Origin: Candidatus Heimdallarchaeota archaeon
GTDB lineage: Archaea; Asgardarchaeota; Heimdallarchaeia; JABLTI01
Reading direction: 5' to 3'
NCBI GenBank assembly: GCA_018238155.1
Contig: JABCTZ010000032.1
Coordinates: 153,034 to 217,033, forward strand
Length of the DNA: 64,000 bases
Position numbers and translations under genes: made by a program. Shown one piece after another: positions 42,830-51,577 of this stretch. Numbering within the stretch: position 1 is the stretch's first letter; the number at the start of each line of letters is the position of its first letter. The notes beneath the pieces are model-generated. The model was given only the letters and a program-made list of their open reading frames with translations, had not been told where the DNA came from and made no database searches.

Positions 42830-43768
42830 ATGTTTCTTGTGTTGGGTAGCGGCAATGTAGGCAGCTTAATTGGTGGACTTCTTACCCGTGAAGGTTACAA
42901 TGTTTTCATGATTGGTCGAGAACCTCATATAGCAATCACAGGTGCAAACGGTCTCAAAATTCAAGGTTTAATAAATAAAAAAATACAACCGATAAATGCA
43001 GGTACTTTCGATTATATCTACCCTATTGTGGAGATGCTGAATGAAGAAATAACTTGCATTTTAGTGACAACTAAAGCTCATCAAACAAGGCAGGCGGCAG
43101 AAGAAATATTACCTATTGTTTGCAAGCACACAACAATCGTTTCAATCCAAAACGGTATTGGTACTGAAGAAATTTTACAGGAATTGTATCCTGATAATCT
43201 AGTTTTACGAGGTGTTACCTCTATTGGTGTTAGCAGACCTAAACCTGGAGTAGTTGAATATTCAGGTAAAGGTATAACACAAATTGGTTATGCAAATAGT
43301 GAGGAGAAAGCAAAAGCAAAATTATTAGTACAATCATTAAATAAATCCGGTTTAGAAGCTGAATTGGAAATTAATATTCAAGGGGCAGTTTTTACAAAAA
43401 CAATTGTTAATTGTGCTTTGAATCCTTTGACCGCTATTCATCATGTTAAAAATACTGAAATATTTAAACAAAAGAAGCTTAGAGTAAAAGCAACCGCTTT
43501 AGCAAATGAAGCTTGGACTGTAACCAAAAAACTTGGGATAAAATTACTGGTGGAAGATCCAGTTGAATATGCAATGGATGTTATTAAGAAAACAGGAGAA
43601 AATACTAATTCCATGCTATCTGATGTCCAAAATAAAAAGAAAACAGAAATTGACTTTATTACCGGGAAAATAATTTCTTTCGCAGATGAATTGGAGATTG
43701 AAGTGCCACACAATAAAGAAGTATACAAAGAAATACTTGCTATTGAACAAACATATACAGAATTATGA
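42830..43768 (+). CDS. panE: ketopantoate reductase
   Basis: NAD(P)H-dependent reduction of ketopantoate to pantoate. 312 residues with the Rossmann motif GSGNVGSLIGGLL at the N terminus, QNGIGTEE near residue 106, and the C-terminal helical domain with TKTIVNCALNPLTAI and ELEIEVPHNKEVYKEI. Start ATG lies four bases after the panB stop. The domain is complete, so the operon contains the full pantoate branch. Confidence 0.94.
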   Translation: MFLVLGSGNVGSLIGGLLTREGYNVFMIGREPHIAITGANGLKIQGLINKKIQPINAGTFDYIYPIVEMLNEEITCILVTTKAHQTRQAAEEILPIVCKHTTIVSIQNGIGTEEILQELYPDNLVLRGVTSIGVSRPKPGVVEYSGKGITQIGYANSEEKAKAKLLVQSLNKSGLEAELEINIQGAVFTKTIVNCALNPLTAIHHVKNTEIFKQKKLRVKATALANEAWTVTKKLGIKLLVEDPVEYAMDVIKKTGENTNSMLSDVQNKKKTEIDFITGKIISFADELEIEVPHNKEVYKEILAIEQTYTEL

Positions 43769-43785
43769 AAAAAAGAGGAATATAA

Positions 43786-44955
43786 ATGGAAAAATCAATT
43801 TCTGATATCGATCAAAACAAGATTTTGGAAGAGCTAAAGAAAAGACTAGCTTTTGAAAAATCGTACAATAAAGTGCTTAGCTCAATGTGCACACCCCCTC
43901 TTGAAATTTCACGCTTAATATCTGCTGAATATGCAGAGATAAATTTAGGTGATCCCGGACTTTTCCCAGAAACCAAACAGATAGAATTTGATGTTCTCAA
44001 TATTATTGCCAAAATCTTACATGCACCTCAAGAATGGACTGGTTCAATTACTTCTGGCGGAAGTGAGTCAAATTTATTAGGCTGTTGGGTTGCACGCAAT
44101 TGGAGTAAAAAAACTAAAGGAATAAAAAATGGTACTTTACTTTTACCTGAATCCGCACATGCTTCATTCGAGAAAGCAATAGATATTCTCAACTTAGAAT
44201 CGAAATGGATACCTCTTACTTCAAAAAATAAACTCGATATAGAGATTCTAAAAGAAGAGCTTGATGAAACAACAATTGGAATAATAGGAATTGCCGGGGC
44301 AACTGGAACAGGTGCTTGTGATGACATCAAAGCTCTAAGTGAAATAGCTCAAGATTCTAACAGTTATTTGCACGTAGATGCAGCTCATGGCGGAATGATT
44401 TTTCCTTATATGAAAGAAATTGGTAGGCAAGCTCCTGTATTTGATTTTCTGCTGGAAGGTGTAAGTAGTATTACTTTAGATACGCATAAAATAATGGGTG
44501 GTCTGATTCCCGGGGGAAGTATAATTTATCGTTCAAGTGAATTTTCGGATACAATCGCAAAGGGTATAACTTACTTGTCTGATTCAACTACAAAACAATT
44601 AACGATCACTGGTACACGACCAGGAAATTCTGTTATAGCTTTGTGGGTTTTGTTGAAATATTACGGGAAGCCGTTCATGATAGATAGAGTTAAGAAAAGT
44701 TTTGCTCTAACTGATTACACAGTAAAGAAATTACGTGGAATTTCTTCAATAAGTTTAACTTTTGACCCAACAATAAATATTATTGGGTTTACAAATACTA
44801 AACTGTCTAATGAAAGTCTTGTAGCGAAACTAAAGAAATTTGGTTGGGATCTTTCTTTCTATTCAAATTGGACTCGAATGGTAATAATGCCACACTTTTC
44901 AATAGAAATGATTGATAAGTTCATTAAAGATTTAGAAAATGTTCTAAAGGAGTAA
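43786..44955 (+). CDS. PLP group II decarboxylase, probable aspartate 1-decarboxylase (MfnA-like)
   Basis: Archaeal MfnA-type decarboxylase, 389 residues. The PLP lysine is in TLDTHKIMGGLIPGGS, and the cofactor-binding Asp and His occur in LHVDAAHGGMIFPY; SITSGGSESNLLGCWVARNW is the substrate side. MfnA enzymes decarboxylate tyrosine or aspartate; the position inside a CoA operon argues for aspartate to beta-alanine, replacing the bacterial pyruvoyl PanD. That substrate is inference from context. Confidence 0.88.
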   Translation: MEKSISDIDQNKILEELKKRLAFEKSYNKVLSSMCTPPLEISRLISAEYAEINLGDPGLFPETKQIEFDVLNIIAKILHAPQEWTGSITSGGSESNLLGCWVARNWSKKTKGIKNGTLLLPESAHASFEKAIDILNLESKWIPLTSKNKLDIEILKEELDETTIGIIGIAGATGTGACDDIKALSEIAQDSNSYLHVDAAHGGMIFPYMKEIGRQAPVFDFLLEGVSSITLDTHKIMGGLIPGGSIIYRSSEFSDTIAKGITYLSDSTTKQLTITGTRPGNSVIALWVLLKYYGKPFMIDRVKKSFALTDYTVKKLRGISSISLTFDPTINIIGFTNTKLSNESLVAKLKKFGWDLSFYSNWTRMVIMPHFSIEMIDKFIKDLENVLKE

Positions 44956-44960
44956 TTCAA

Positions 44961-46205
44961 ATGGCAAAATTCAAGCCTTCAATTCATAGCTCAAAATTGG
45001 AAATTACTAGTTCAAAATCTAATCTCTTAGAGGGGAGAAGAATAGTTATTGGATTAACTGGAAGTGTTGCTGTAGTAGAAACTGTTCACCTTACTAGATT
45101 ACTAATGAGAAATGGTGCAGAAGTATTTGCAGCAATGACCAAAGCAGCTATCGAATTAATCCATCCGAACCTAATTGAATGGGCAACTGGAAATCCTGTG
45201 ATAACTGAGTTAACAGGTCAAATTGAACATGTTCATCTTTGTGGTGAGCATCCCGACAAAGCAGATTTACTGCTAATTGCTCCTTCTACTGCAAATACAA
45301 TCGGCAAAATTGCAAGTGGCATAGACGATACTGTCGTAACTACTTTTGCTACTACCGCTTTTGGTTCTGGAATACCAATTACAATAGTTCCTGCTATGCA
45401 TTCAACAATGTATGAGAATCCTATTGTTATTGCTAATATTGAAAAACTGAAGAAAACCGGCATTACTTTTATTGGTCCAAGAAAAGAAGAAGGCAAAGCA
45501 AAGATTGCTACAAATGATGAGATTCTTCAGACTATAATTGGCATTCTAGATAAAAAAAAAGACTACAAGGGTAAAAGAATCGTTGTAACAGCAGGTCCAA
45601 CACGTGCTTGGATAGATGACATCCGATTTATTACCAATCCAAGTAGTGGACGAATGGGTATTGAAATTGCTCTAGAAGCAGCAAGCAGAGGGGCGGAAGT
45701 TACACTTCTTTTAGGTCCAACATCGATAATAGTTCCCAATAAGGACATCAACATTATTTCTATTGAAACTGTGGATGATCTCGTTTCAGAAATTAATAAG
45801 ATGAAAAAAATTGATATTTTCATTTCTGCTGCTGCAATAGGTGATTATCACGTAGAGAAAGAAAGTGGAAAAATACCGTCACTAAAGAATGAACTTAATC
45901 TGAAATTAACACCAACTCCAAAAATACTCAATATGGTTCGTAAGAAATACTCAAAAATTAAGATAGTTGGTTTCAAAGCAGAAACGGCTATCTCTGAAAA
46001 AGAATTAATTTCTCGTGCAGAAAAAAGTATGAAGAAAAACAATCTGGATTTGGTGGTTGCTAATTTAGTCAATAAACCTCAGCAAGGTTTTGGAACAGTG
46101 ACAAATGCAGTAATAATAATTAAGAAAGACTCAAGTACTGAGCAAATAGCTTTGACGTCAAAGAGATTAATTGCCAGGCACATATTAGATAGACTGGTGT
46201 TATGA
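44961..46205 (+). CDS. coaBC: bifunctional phosphopantothenoylcysteine synthetase/decarboxylase
   Basis: CoaBC, 414 residues, giving 4'-phosphopantetheine. The N-terminal decarboxylase (flavin) domain includes IVIGLTGSVAVVETVHLTRLL, the His in EHVHLC, and PAMHSTMYENP, the archaeal form of the PxMNxxMW motif. The C-terminal CTP-dependent synthetase domain carries VVTAGPTRAWIDDIRFITNPSSGRMG and the IFISAAAIGDYHVEKESGKIPS region with the active-site Lys. Its stop overlaps the next start by four bases (ATGA), so that ligase is translationally coupled. Confidence 0.95.
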   Translation: MAKFKPSIHSSKLEITSSKSNLLEGRRIVIGLTGSVAVVETVHLTRLLMRNGAEVFAAMTKAAIELIHPNLIEWATGNPVITELTGQIEHVHLCGEHPDKADLLLIAPSTANTIGKIASGIDDTVVTTFATTAFGSGIPITIVPAMHSTMYENPIVIANIEKLKKTGITFIGPRKEEGKAKIATNDEILQTIIGILDKKKDYKGKRIVVTAGPTRAWIDDIRFITNPSSGRMGIEIALEAASRGAEVTLLLGPTSIIVPNKDINIISIETVDDLVSEINKMKKIDIFISAAAIGDYHVEKESGKIPSLKNELNLKLTPTPKILNMVRKKYSKIKIVGFKAETAISEKELISRAEKSMKKNNLDLVVANLVNKPQQGFGTVTNAVIIIKKDSSTEQIALTSKRLIARHILDRLVL

Positions 46206-47548
46206 TGGATAGTGAAACCGAGTCATTCGTACGTTTTTTCTTTGCTTGTAAAAAACGCTTTAAAAAAATGACCTTAAAAGATTTAGAAAAGTATCAATTG
46301 AAAAAAGTTCAATCATTGGTACAATATGTGACAGAAAAATCACCTTTTTTTAAAGCATATTATAAAAATCGTGATCTTCTTGATGTCTGGAATTTGCCAA
46401 CAGTAAATAAGAAGATCATGATGGAGAACTTCACAGAGTACACAACCTTAGGTTTCGAGAAAGAAGAGCTACTTGATTTTTGTCTTCGAATAGAAAAAGA
46501 ACAGAATTTTACAGAACGCTTTCATGGTTATAATGTAGCAATGTCTTCTGGAACAAGCGGGAGCAAAGGGATAGTAATAACTAGTCCTGAAGAAGAAAAA
46601 TATCTTCAAGCAGCTTTATTTTCTCGTTTTGTCTTTCCAAGAGTACTTCGTATTAAGTGGGCTTTTATCCTTCGCATTACGACTCCGGCATTCCAAGTAA
46701 GCAGATTTGGTCAGCAGTTAACTCATTTCAACTTGCAATTACCTTTAGAAGAATTAAGAAACAAGCTACAGAAATTTCAACCCAATATTCTTTCAGCTCC
46801 ACCATCTATGTTAAGCATTATTTCTAAGGAAGTGCAAAATGGACGATTGAAAATAAAACCAAAAAGAATTATTTCATATGCTGAAGTATTATACCCAGAA
46901 GTAAAGACAGTAATTGAAGAAACGTTTGATACACTTGTTCATCAGATATATCAAGGAAGCGAAGGCTCAATAGCAATGACTTGTAAATATGGTAATTTGC
47001 ATATCAATGAGGATTTAATGAAAGTGCAATTACTTGATAATGAAGGCAATATGACTGAGATAGGAAAACCTTGTCATAAGATGATTGTTACTGATTTGAA
47101 TAAGATTTCACAACCAATAATAAGATACGAATTGAATGACATCATTACTATCTCACCAGAAAAATGCTCATGTGGATCTAATTTTAGAGTGATTGAGCAA
47201 GTTTTGGGACGAGCAGATGATTTATTCTGGGGGCAAAGAGAAAATATTGCAGATCATCAGTTTATTTTTCCAGATTACATCCGTAGAGCAATTATTAGCA
47301 GTTCAGAAGAAATTAGTGAGTACCAAGCAATTCAAAAAAGTTTGTCTCGAGTAATAATTAGAATACAATTTAAAAAATCACCTGAAAACCTAGATGTGAT
47401 ACAACAAAAAATCGCAAATGCAGTTCAAAATGTCTTTTCAAAATACAAATGCATTCAACCATCTGTATCTGTGGTTTTAGAGAAACCTGAAAGGCATCCA
47501 AAATCACTAAAACTTGTACGAATCAAGCGTGATTTTGATATCATTTAA
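46202..47548 (+). CDS. AMP-forming acyl-CoA ligase, PaaK/F390-synthetase-like
   Basis: Adenylate-forming enzyme of the phenylacetate-CoA ligase/F390-synthetase group, 448 residues. P-loop AMSSGTSGSKGIVITS near residue 115, YQGSEGSIAMTCKYG, RYELNDIITISPEKCSCGSNFRV and LGRADDLFWG match the adenylation core and C-terminal lid; the CSCG pair may bind zinc, as in the F390-type enzymes. It starts within the coaBC stop codon and so is produced together with the CoA pathway. Substrate unknown; it could use CoA made by this operon to activate a carboxylate. Confidence 0.82.
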   Translation: MMDSETESFVRFFFACKKRFKKMTLKDLEKYQLKKVQSLVQYVTEKSPFFKAYYKNRDLLDVWNLPTVNKKIMMENFTEYTTLGFEKEELLDFCLRIEKEQNFTERFHGYNVAMSSGTSGSKGIVITSPEEEKYLQAALFSRFVFPRVLRIKWAFILRITTPAFQVSRFGQQLTHFNLQLPLEELRNKLQKFQPNILSAPPSMLSIISKEVQNGRLKIKPKRIISYAEVLYPEVKTVIEETFDTLVHQIYQGSEGSIAMTCKYGNLHINEDLMKVQLLDNEGNMTEIGKPCHKMIVTDLNKISQPIIRYELNDIITISPEKCSCGSNFRVIEQVLGRADDLFWGQRENIADHQFIFPDYIRRAIISSSEEISEYQAIQKSLSRVIIRIQFKKSPENLDVIQQKIANAVQNVFSKYKCIQPSVSVVLEKPERHPKSLKLVRIKRDFDII

Positions 47549-47615
47549 TTACTTTCTTGATAAATGTAGGAGTTACGGCAAAATTATAAACAATAAAATC
47601 ATTGAAAGTAAAGCG

Positions 47616-47634
47616 TATCTATCTATCTATCTAT
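47616..47634 (+). repeat. TATC tetranucleotide microsatellite
   Basis: About 4.7 units of TATC precede the AAGGAG ribosome-binding site of the lipid-kinase gene. Length variation would change the 5' leader, not the protein. Confidence 0.75.
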
Positions 47635-47661
47635 TACTATCCATAAGGAGCAGTATAACTA

Positions 47662-48648
47662 ATGGCTGACAATGTACCTTTTCTCGTTATTAATCCAAAT
47701 GCAAAAGACAAACGATTGGGCAGAAAGTTAGATAAAATTCTCAAATCAGCAAAGAATGCCTTTGGTGAATTTCAATATGAATTAACAACAAAAATTGGTG
47801 ATGGTATACCAATTGCTAAGAGAGCTATTTCTGAAGGCTACAAAACACTTGTCTCTGTTGGTGGTGATGGCACCCTAAATGAACTAATCAATGTTGCAGC
47901 AAAGACAGATGTAAAAGTTGGAATGATCCCAGGTGGTAGTGCGTGTGATTCGCTTAAAACACATGGAATTCCAAAAGATTTCGATAGAGCATTTGAGCTT
48001 GTTGCAGAAGGATATTACGAACGCTTTCCTGTTGGTCATATGAAAGGAGATACAGAACGCTATTTTATAGAGATGGTAAACGGGGGATTTATTGGCGATA
48101 CAGCGGATGCTCTTGCTAATCGTTATGAATGGGCTAGTGGAGAAATTGCTTACGGATATGTTGCAATTAAAGTGATTATGGGATTTAAACCAATACCTAC
48201 TAAAATTACCATTGATAATAAAATCATAAGAGAATTAAATACTTCTACAATTGCAATTGCATTAACTGATTGCATCAGTGGTTTTGAATTTATTCCTGAT
48301 AATCATCCAAGGCGTGATGATTTTGGAATTATATTTTCGCATCACAAGGGATTGAAATTAATAAAACTGTTGTTAAAAGCGGCACGAGGAACTCATTTGA
48401 AAAACACAGATGACTTTGAACTCCTTCGAGGAAAACATGTTGTCATTGAAAGTGATATTCCACACACATGGGAAAGTGAAGGGGAAATACCCTCAAAGAA
48501 AGCAACTCATATTGAAGTTAATTACATCCCTGATGCAGTGAATCTCTTTATTCCAAAAGGATGGAAATATGGTAAATCTTCAAAAGAACGAAATGCCGCT
48601 AAGAAACGTGTATTGAAGCATCAACAACCATTTCCAAAAAACGATTGA
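47662..48648 (+). CDS. diacylglycerol kinase-like lipid kinase
   Basis: DAGK catalytic-domain protein, 328 residues. The ATP-binding GGDGT is at 67-71, with FLVINPNAK opening the domain and GMIPGGSACDSLKTHGIP following, and a later beta-sandwich (GFEFIPDNHPRRDDFGIIF). These kinases phosphorylate diacylglycerol, ceramide, NAD or other lipids; an archaeal ether-lipid substrate is likely but unproven. Its ATG follows AAGGAG at about 47645. Last plus-strand gene before the ABC permease, which it converges on with a one-base gap. Confidence 0.9.
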   Translation: MADNVPFLVINPNAKDKRLGRKLDKILKSAKNAFGEFQYELTTKIGDGIPIAKRAISEGYKTLVSVGGDGTLNELINVAAKTDVKVGMIPGGSACDSLKTHGIPKDFDRAFELVAEGYYERFPVGHMKGDTERYFIEMVNGGFIGDTADALANRYEWASGEIAYGYVAIKVIMGFKPIPTKITIDNKIIRELNTSTIAIALTDCISGFEFIPDNHPRRDDFGIIFSHHKGLKLIKLLLKAARGTHLKNTDDFELLRGKHVVIESDIPHTWESEGEIPSKKATHIEVNYIPDAVNLFIPKGWKYGKSSKERNAAKKRVLKHQQPFPKND

Positions 48649-48649
48649 A

Positions 48650-50317
48650 TTAAGCTGTTAATTTTGAGGAAGTTTTCACTCTTCCACCCATTTTTTCTAT
48701 TAAGAAAAATGACAAATAGGAAATAATGAGCAAAATTGCTCCAATAGCACTTCCCTGCCCAAATTGTCTCACACTTCTTAATTTGAATAATGCTACTGTT
48801 AAAGTAGCTATTGAACTGTTTCTTAAATAGAAGAAATTCGCAATAGTAAATTCTCCAATACTCAATCCAACTGCAAAAGCTAGTCCGGCAACAAGTGCAG
48901 GTAATAGTAGTGGTGCATAGATTTTTCTTAATTTGAACCAGAAGGTAGCACCAAGTGTTTTTGCTGATTCTTCCATCTCAGGATCAATAGCATTTAACCC
49001 ATTCATCAATGCTCGAGTAACAAATGGATATCCAAGAAGACCATGACTAATTATAATGAATAACCATGGATAATTAATAAAAAATATTGCATTTCCAAAA
49101 GCTCGATAAATACCAAGGGAAATTGTCATTGATGATACTGCAAGTGGGAGATAGCTAATCATTTCATAAGAAACAGATTTTCTTTCTCTTCGATGTTTTC
49201 CTAGAACAGCTATTGTGATAATTGCTAATATTGTTGCAAAACAAGCACTACCGATTGCAAATAGAAGAGTATTCAAGATTGTGCGTGGAATTGATGTACC
49301 TAAATAGCTATTCCTTTCAAGTGAGAATATAGCTGCGTAATTCTCAAATGTAAATTGGCCCGTAGATGTTTTAATGAAAGAGTTTATCAGAATACTAATC
49401 ATTGGTGCTAATTCTAAGGTTAACCCTGCTAAGAAACAGAAAGCAAGCAACCACCCACTGAATTTTCTAAAGAATGTCTTAAACTCTAATTGCGTTCGTG
49501 GGAAAACTGCTGTATTACTTGTTTTCTTTTGTTTTGAGTTTCTGCGCATTAGAAGCAAATAACCAACAACATAAGCAATAGTAATTATTAATTGCATTAT
49601 TGCTAATGCTGCTGCTAGGTTTGTTTCTCCAGTAAAATAACTCGAGTTAATTTCAACTTCAACACTTCGATAATTACCTGGTGTGCCTAACATTAAGATA
49701 ATACCAAAACTCAGAAAACAAAAATTGAAAGTGAGCATTGCTGCAGTTAAAATTGGTTGCAAGAATAATGGTAAATAGATTCTGAAAAAAGAATGAGTGG
49801 AATTGCTCTTCATGGTTTTAGCTGCATCGATAAGGTCACGATCGAAATTTCGATAATAAGCAACAAAATAGTGGATGACTAAAGGGATATTATAAAATGC
49901 ATGAGCCATGATAATGGAAAGTAGAGGGATACCAAATAACCCATTTTCAGAAAAGATATTCAAGAATCCCATTCCTACTAATACAGAAGGGAGAACAAAT
50001 GGTACTGTAAACAATGTTAGAAGGATCTTTCTCCCTGTAAATTCATACTTTCCAAAGAAATAGCCTAACGGAATACCAATTAAAAGTGATACAATTGTAC
50101 TGAGTAGTGCTTGTGAAAGAGTAAATGCAAACAATTTGTAATAATATCCATTGGAGAAAACTTTTCCAAGATATTGGAAGGTAAAACCAGATTCATCTAC
50201 AAAGCCATAGATTAGAACTGAAAAAACTGGAAATAGAAGAAATAATGTGATAAGCAATATCGGTGTTAGAAAACCTACTACTCTAACAATTTTCTTACCT
50301 GAATATTCAATTGCCAT
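48650..50317 (-). CDS. two-domain ABC transporter permease (ThiP/FbpB type)
   Basis: 555 residues, about 12 TM segments, made of two fused permease halves. Each half has an EAA coupling motif: DLIDAAKTMKSNSTHSFFRIYLPLFLQP and EMEESAKTLGATFWFKLRKIYAPLLLPA. The arrangement matches importers for iron, thiamine or related solutes. The ATPase of the same type is encoded 1.3 kb away on the other strand; no solute-binding protein gene is adjacent. The substrate is not inferable. Confidence 0.9.
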   Translation of the reverse strand: MAIEYSGKKIVRVVGFLTPILLITLFLLFPVFSVLIYGFVDESGFTFQYLGKVFSNGYYYKLFAFTLSQALLSTIVSLLIGIPLGYFFGKYEFTGRKILLTLFTVPFVLPSVLVGMGFLNIFSENGLFGIPLLSIIMAHAFYNIPLVIHYFVAYYRNFDRDLIDAAKTMKSNSTHSFFRIYLPLFLQPILTAAMLTFNFCFLSFGIILMLGTPGNYRSVEVEINSSYFTGETNLAAALAIMQLIITIAYVVGYLLLMRRNSKQKKTSNTAVFPRTQLEFKTFFRKFSGWLLAFCFLAGLTLELAPMISILINSFIKTSTGQFTFENYAAIFSLERNSYLGTSIPRTILNTLLFAIGSACFATILAIITIAVLGKHRRERKSVSYEMISYLPLAVSSMTISLGIYRAFGNAIFFINYPWLFIIISHGLLGYPFVTRALMNGLNAIDPEMEESAKTLGATFWFKLRKIYAPLLLPALVAGLAFAVGLSIGEFTIANFFYLRNSSIATLTVALFKLRSVRQFGQGSAIGAILLIISYLSFFLIEKMGGRVKTSSKLTA

Positions 50318-50513
50318 CCATTTTCCACCAGTTAGAAAATACTATACCTCATTTATATAAGTCCCTTATAAAATAGTTTAGTCTCGCAAGAAAATCAATC
50401 AGAAATATGGTAATCTACTCAAAGAGAAGTCCTGAATAAAAAAAGAAAAAACAATTGAATAATTAGAGAGTTCAAGTATTAAAAAAACAAAAAATGAAAA
50501 GAGTGGATAACAT

Positions 50514-51425
50514 TCATTCCATGGGATGAATGAAAGAATTGAAATCAATGATAGTTTCAAAGTTTACAATAGCTTTCCCTGGTGTAAAGAGCATTTCAAA
50601 TTCCTTGTAATCACCAAGTTCGGGATATAATTCGAGTAAATCTAGCAGAACACTTTTGGTTACACTTTCAGAAGCTCTAGATAATTGTGCCAATCTATCC
50701 AAATTTGCAGGTTCTCCTGGTTTGAGGTCTTTGAAAATAATCTTAAAAGCAAGTACAATATTAGATCGGATAAAATGTTCTATTGAATCAAAACCAAGGA
50801 GACGATACAAAATTCTCATTGTATAGGTTCCTTTTCTTTGAATGTAAGCATAAGAACTTTGATTGTATGAATTCATAATATCATATTCATAATAATACGC
50901 TTTTTGCAACTCCAAGATTGGATCAAATAAATATTCATACATTGTTTTTTGTTCTTCAGCAGTTTTGTATTTTTTCAAATATTTGAGATATTCAGAGTTA
51001 TATTTTCCTTTATTGAAATCCTCTTCCAAATTAATACATAATTTATTCATCGTTTTTAGTGGTGTTGTTTCGAATAGAATCAAAAATGCATATTTCTTCA
51101 ATCTTTTTCCAAATCTTAAATTCTTTCGAGTTTCAAATAGAATGTCTTGCAAATCTACTAAATCACTTTTTTCAACAATTGACATAATTTCATTATGTTC
51201 CTTCTTGTTTGAATTGTAGATAGCAAGCATTATTAATAGCACTACTAAATAACCTGTTGTAGATAATCCGATTAATATTGAAAAAGCTACGTTATAGCCA
51301 AGAAAGCCCCATAATAACACCAATAATAAAAATAATAATCCCCATAAAGTTGAAATAAATATTATTGCAGATCTGAGCGATTTCTGCTGCTTGTGTGTTT
51401 CATTATCAAAAAGCGTCGTTTTCAA
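50514..51425 (-). CDS. hypothetical membrane protein between ABC permease and ATPase
   Basis: 303 residues, not recognised. Two TM helices (IIFISTLWGLLFLLLVLLWGF and FSILIGLSTTGYLVVLLIMLAIY, about 22-70) are followed by a soluble helical domain of about 230 residues with charged helices (LKYLKKYKTAEEQKTMYEYLF, RILYRLLGFDSIEHFIRSNIV, SRASESVTKSVLLDLLELYPELGDY). The last part could be a helix-turn-helix-type fold. It is on the same strand as the permease, 196 bases upstream, and divergent from the ATPase. It could be a transporter accessory protein or unrelated. Confidence 0.6.
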   Translation of the reverse strand: MKTTLFDNETHKQQKSLRSAIIFISTLWGLLFLLLVLLWGFLGYNVAFSILIGLSTTGYLVVLLIMLAIYNSNKKEHNEIMSIVEKSDLVDLQDILFETRKNLRFGKRLKKYAFLILFETTPLKTMNKLCINLEEDFNKGKYNSEYLKYLKKYKTAEEQKTMYEYLFDPILELQKAYYYEYDIMNSYNQSSYAYIQRKGTYTMRILYRLLGFDSIEHFIRSNIVLAFKIIFKDLKPGEPANLDRLAQLSRASESVTKSVLLDLLELYPELGDYKEFEMLFTPGKAIVNFETIIDFNSFIHPME

Positions 51426-51577
51426 TGTTGGTCTCTCTGAGATTTAATACCTCTCTCGGTTATTAAACATTTAGAATTTTAACTTTAAACTGAATAAGAA
51501 GACTAAAGTTTAAAGAATACAAATATTGAAATGAGTGATACATTGTACAAAATATCGTTAAACAAAAGGTAAGAATC

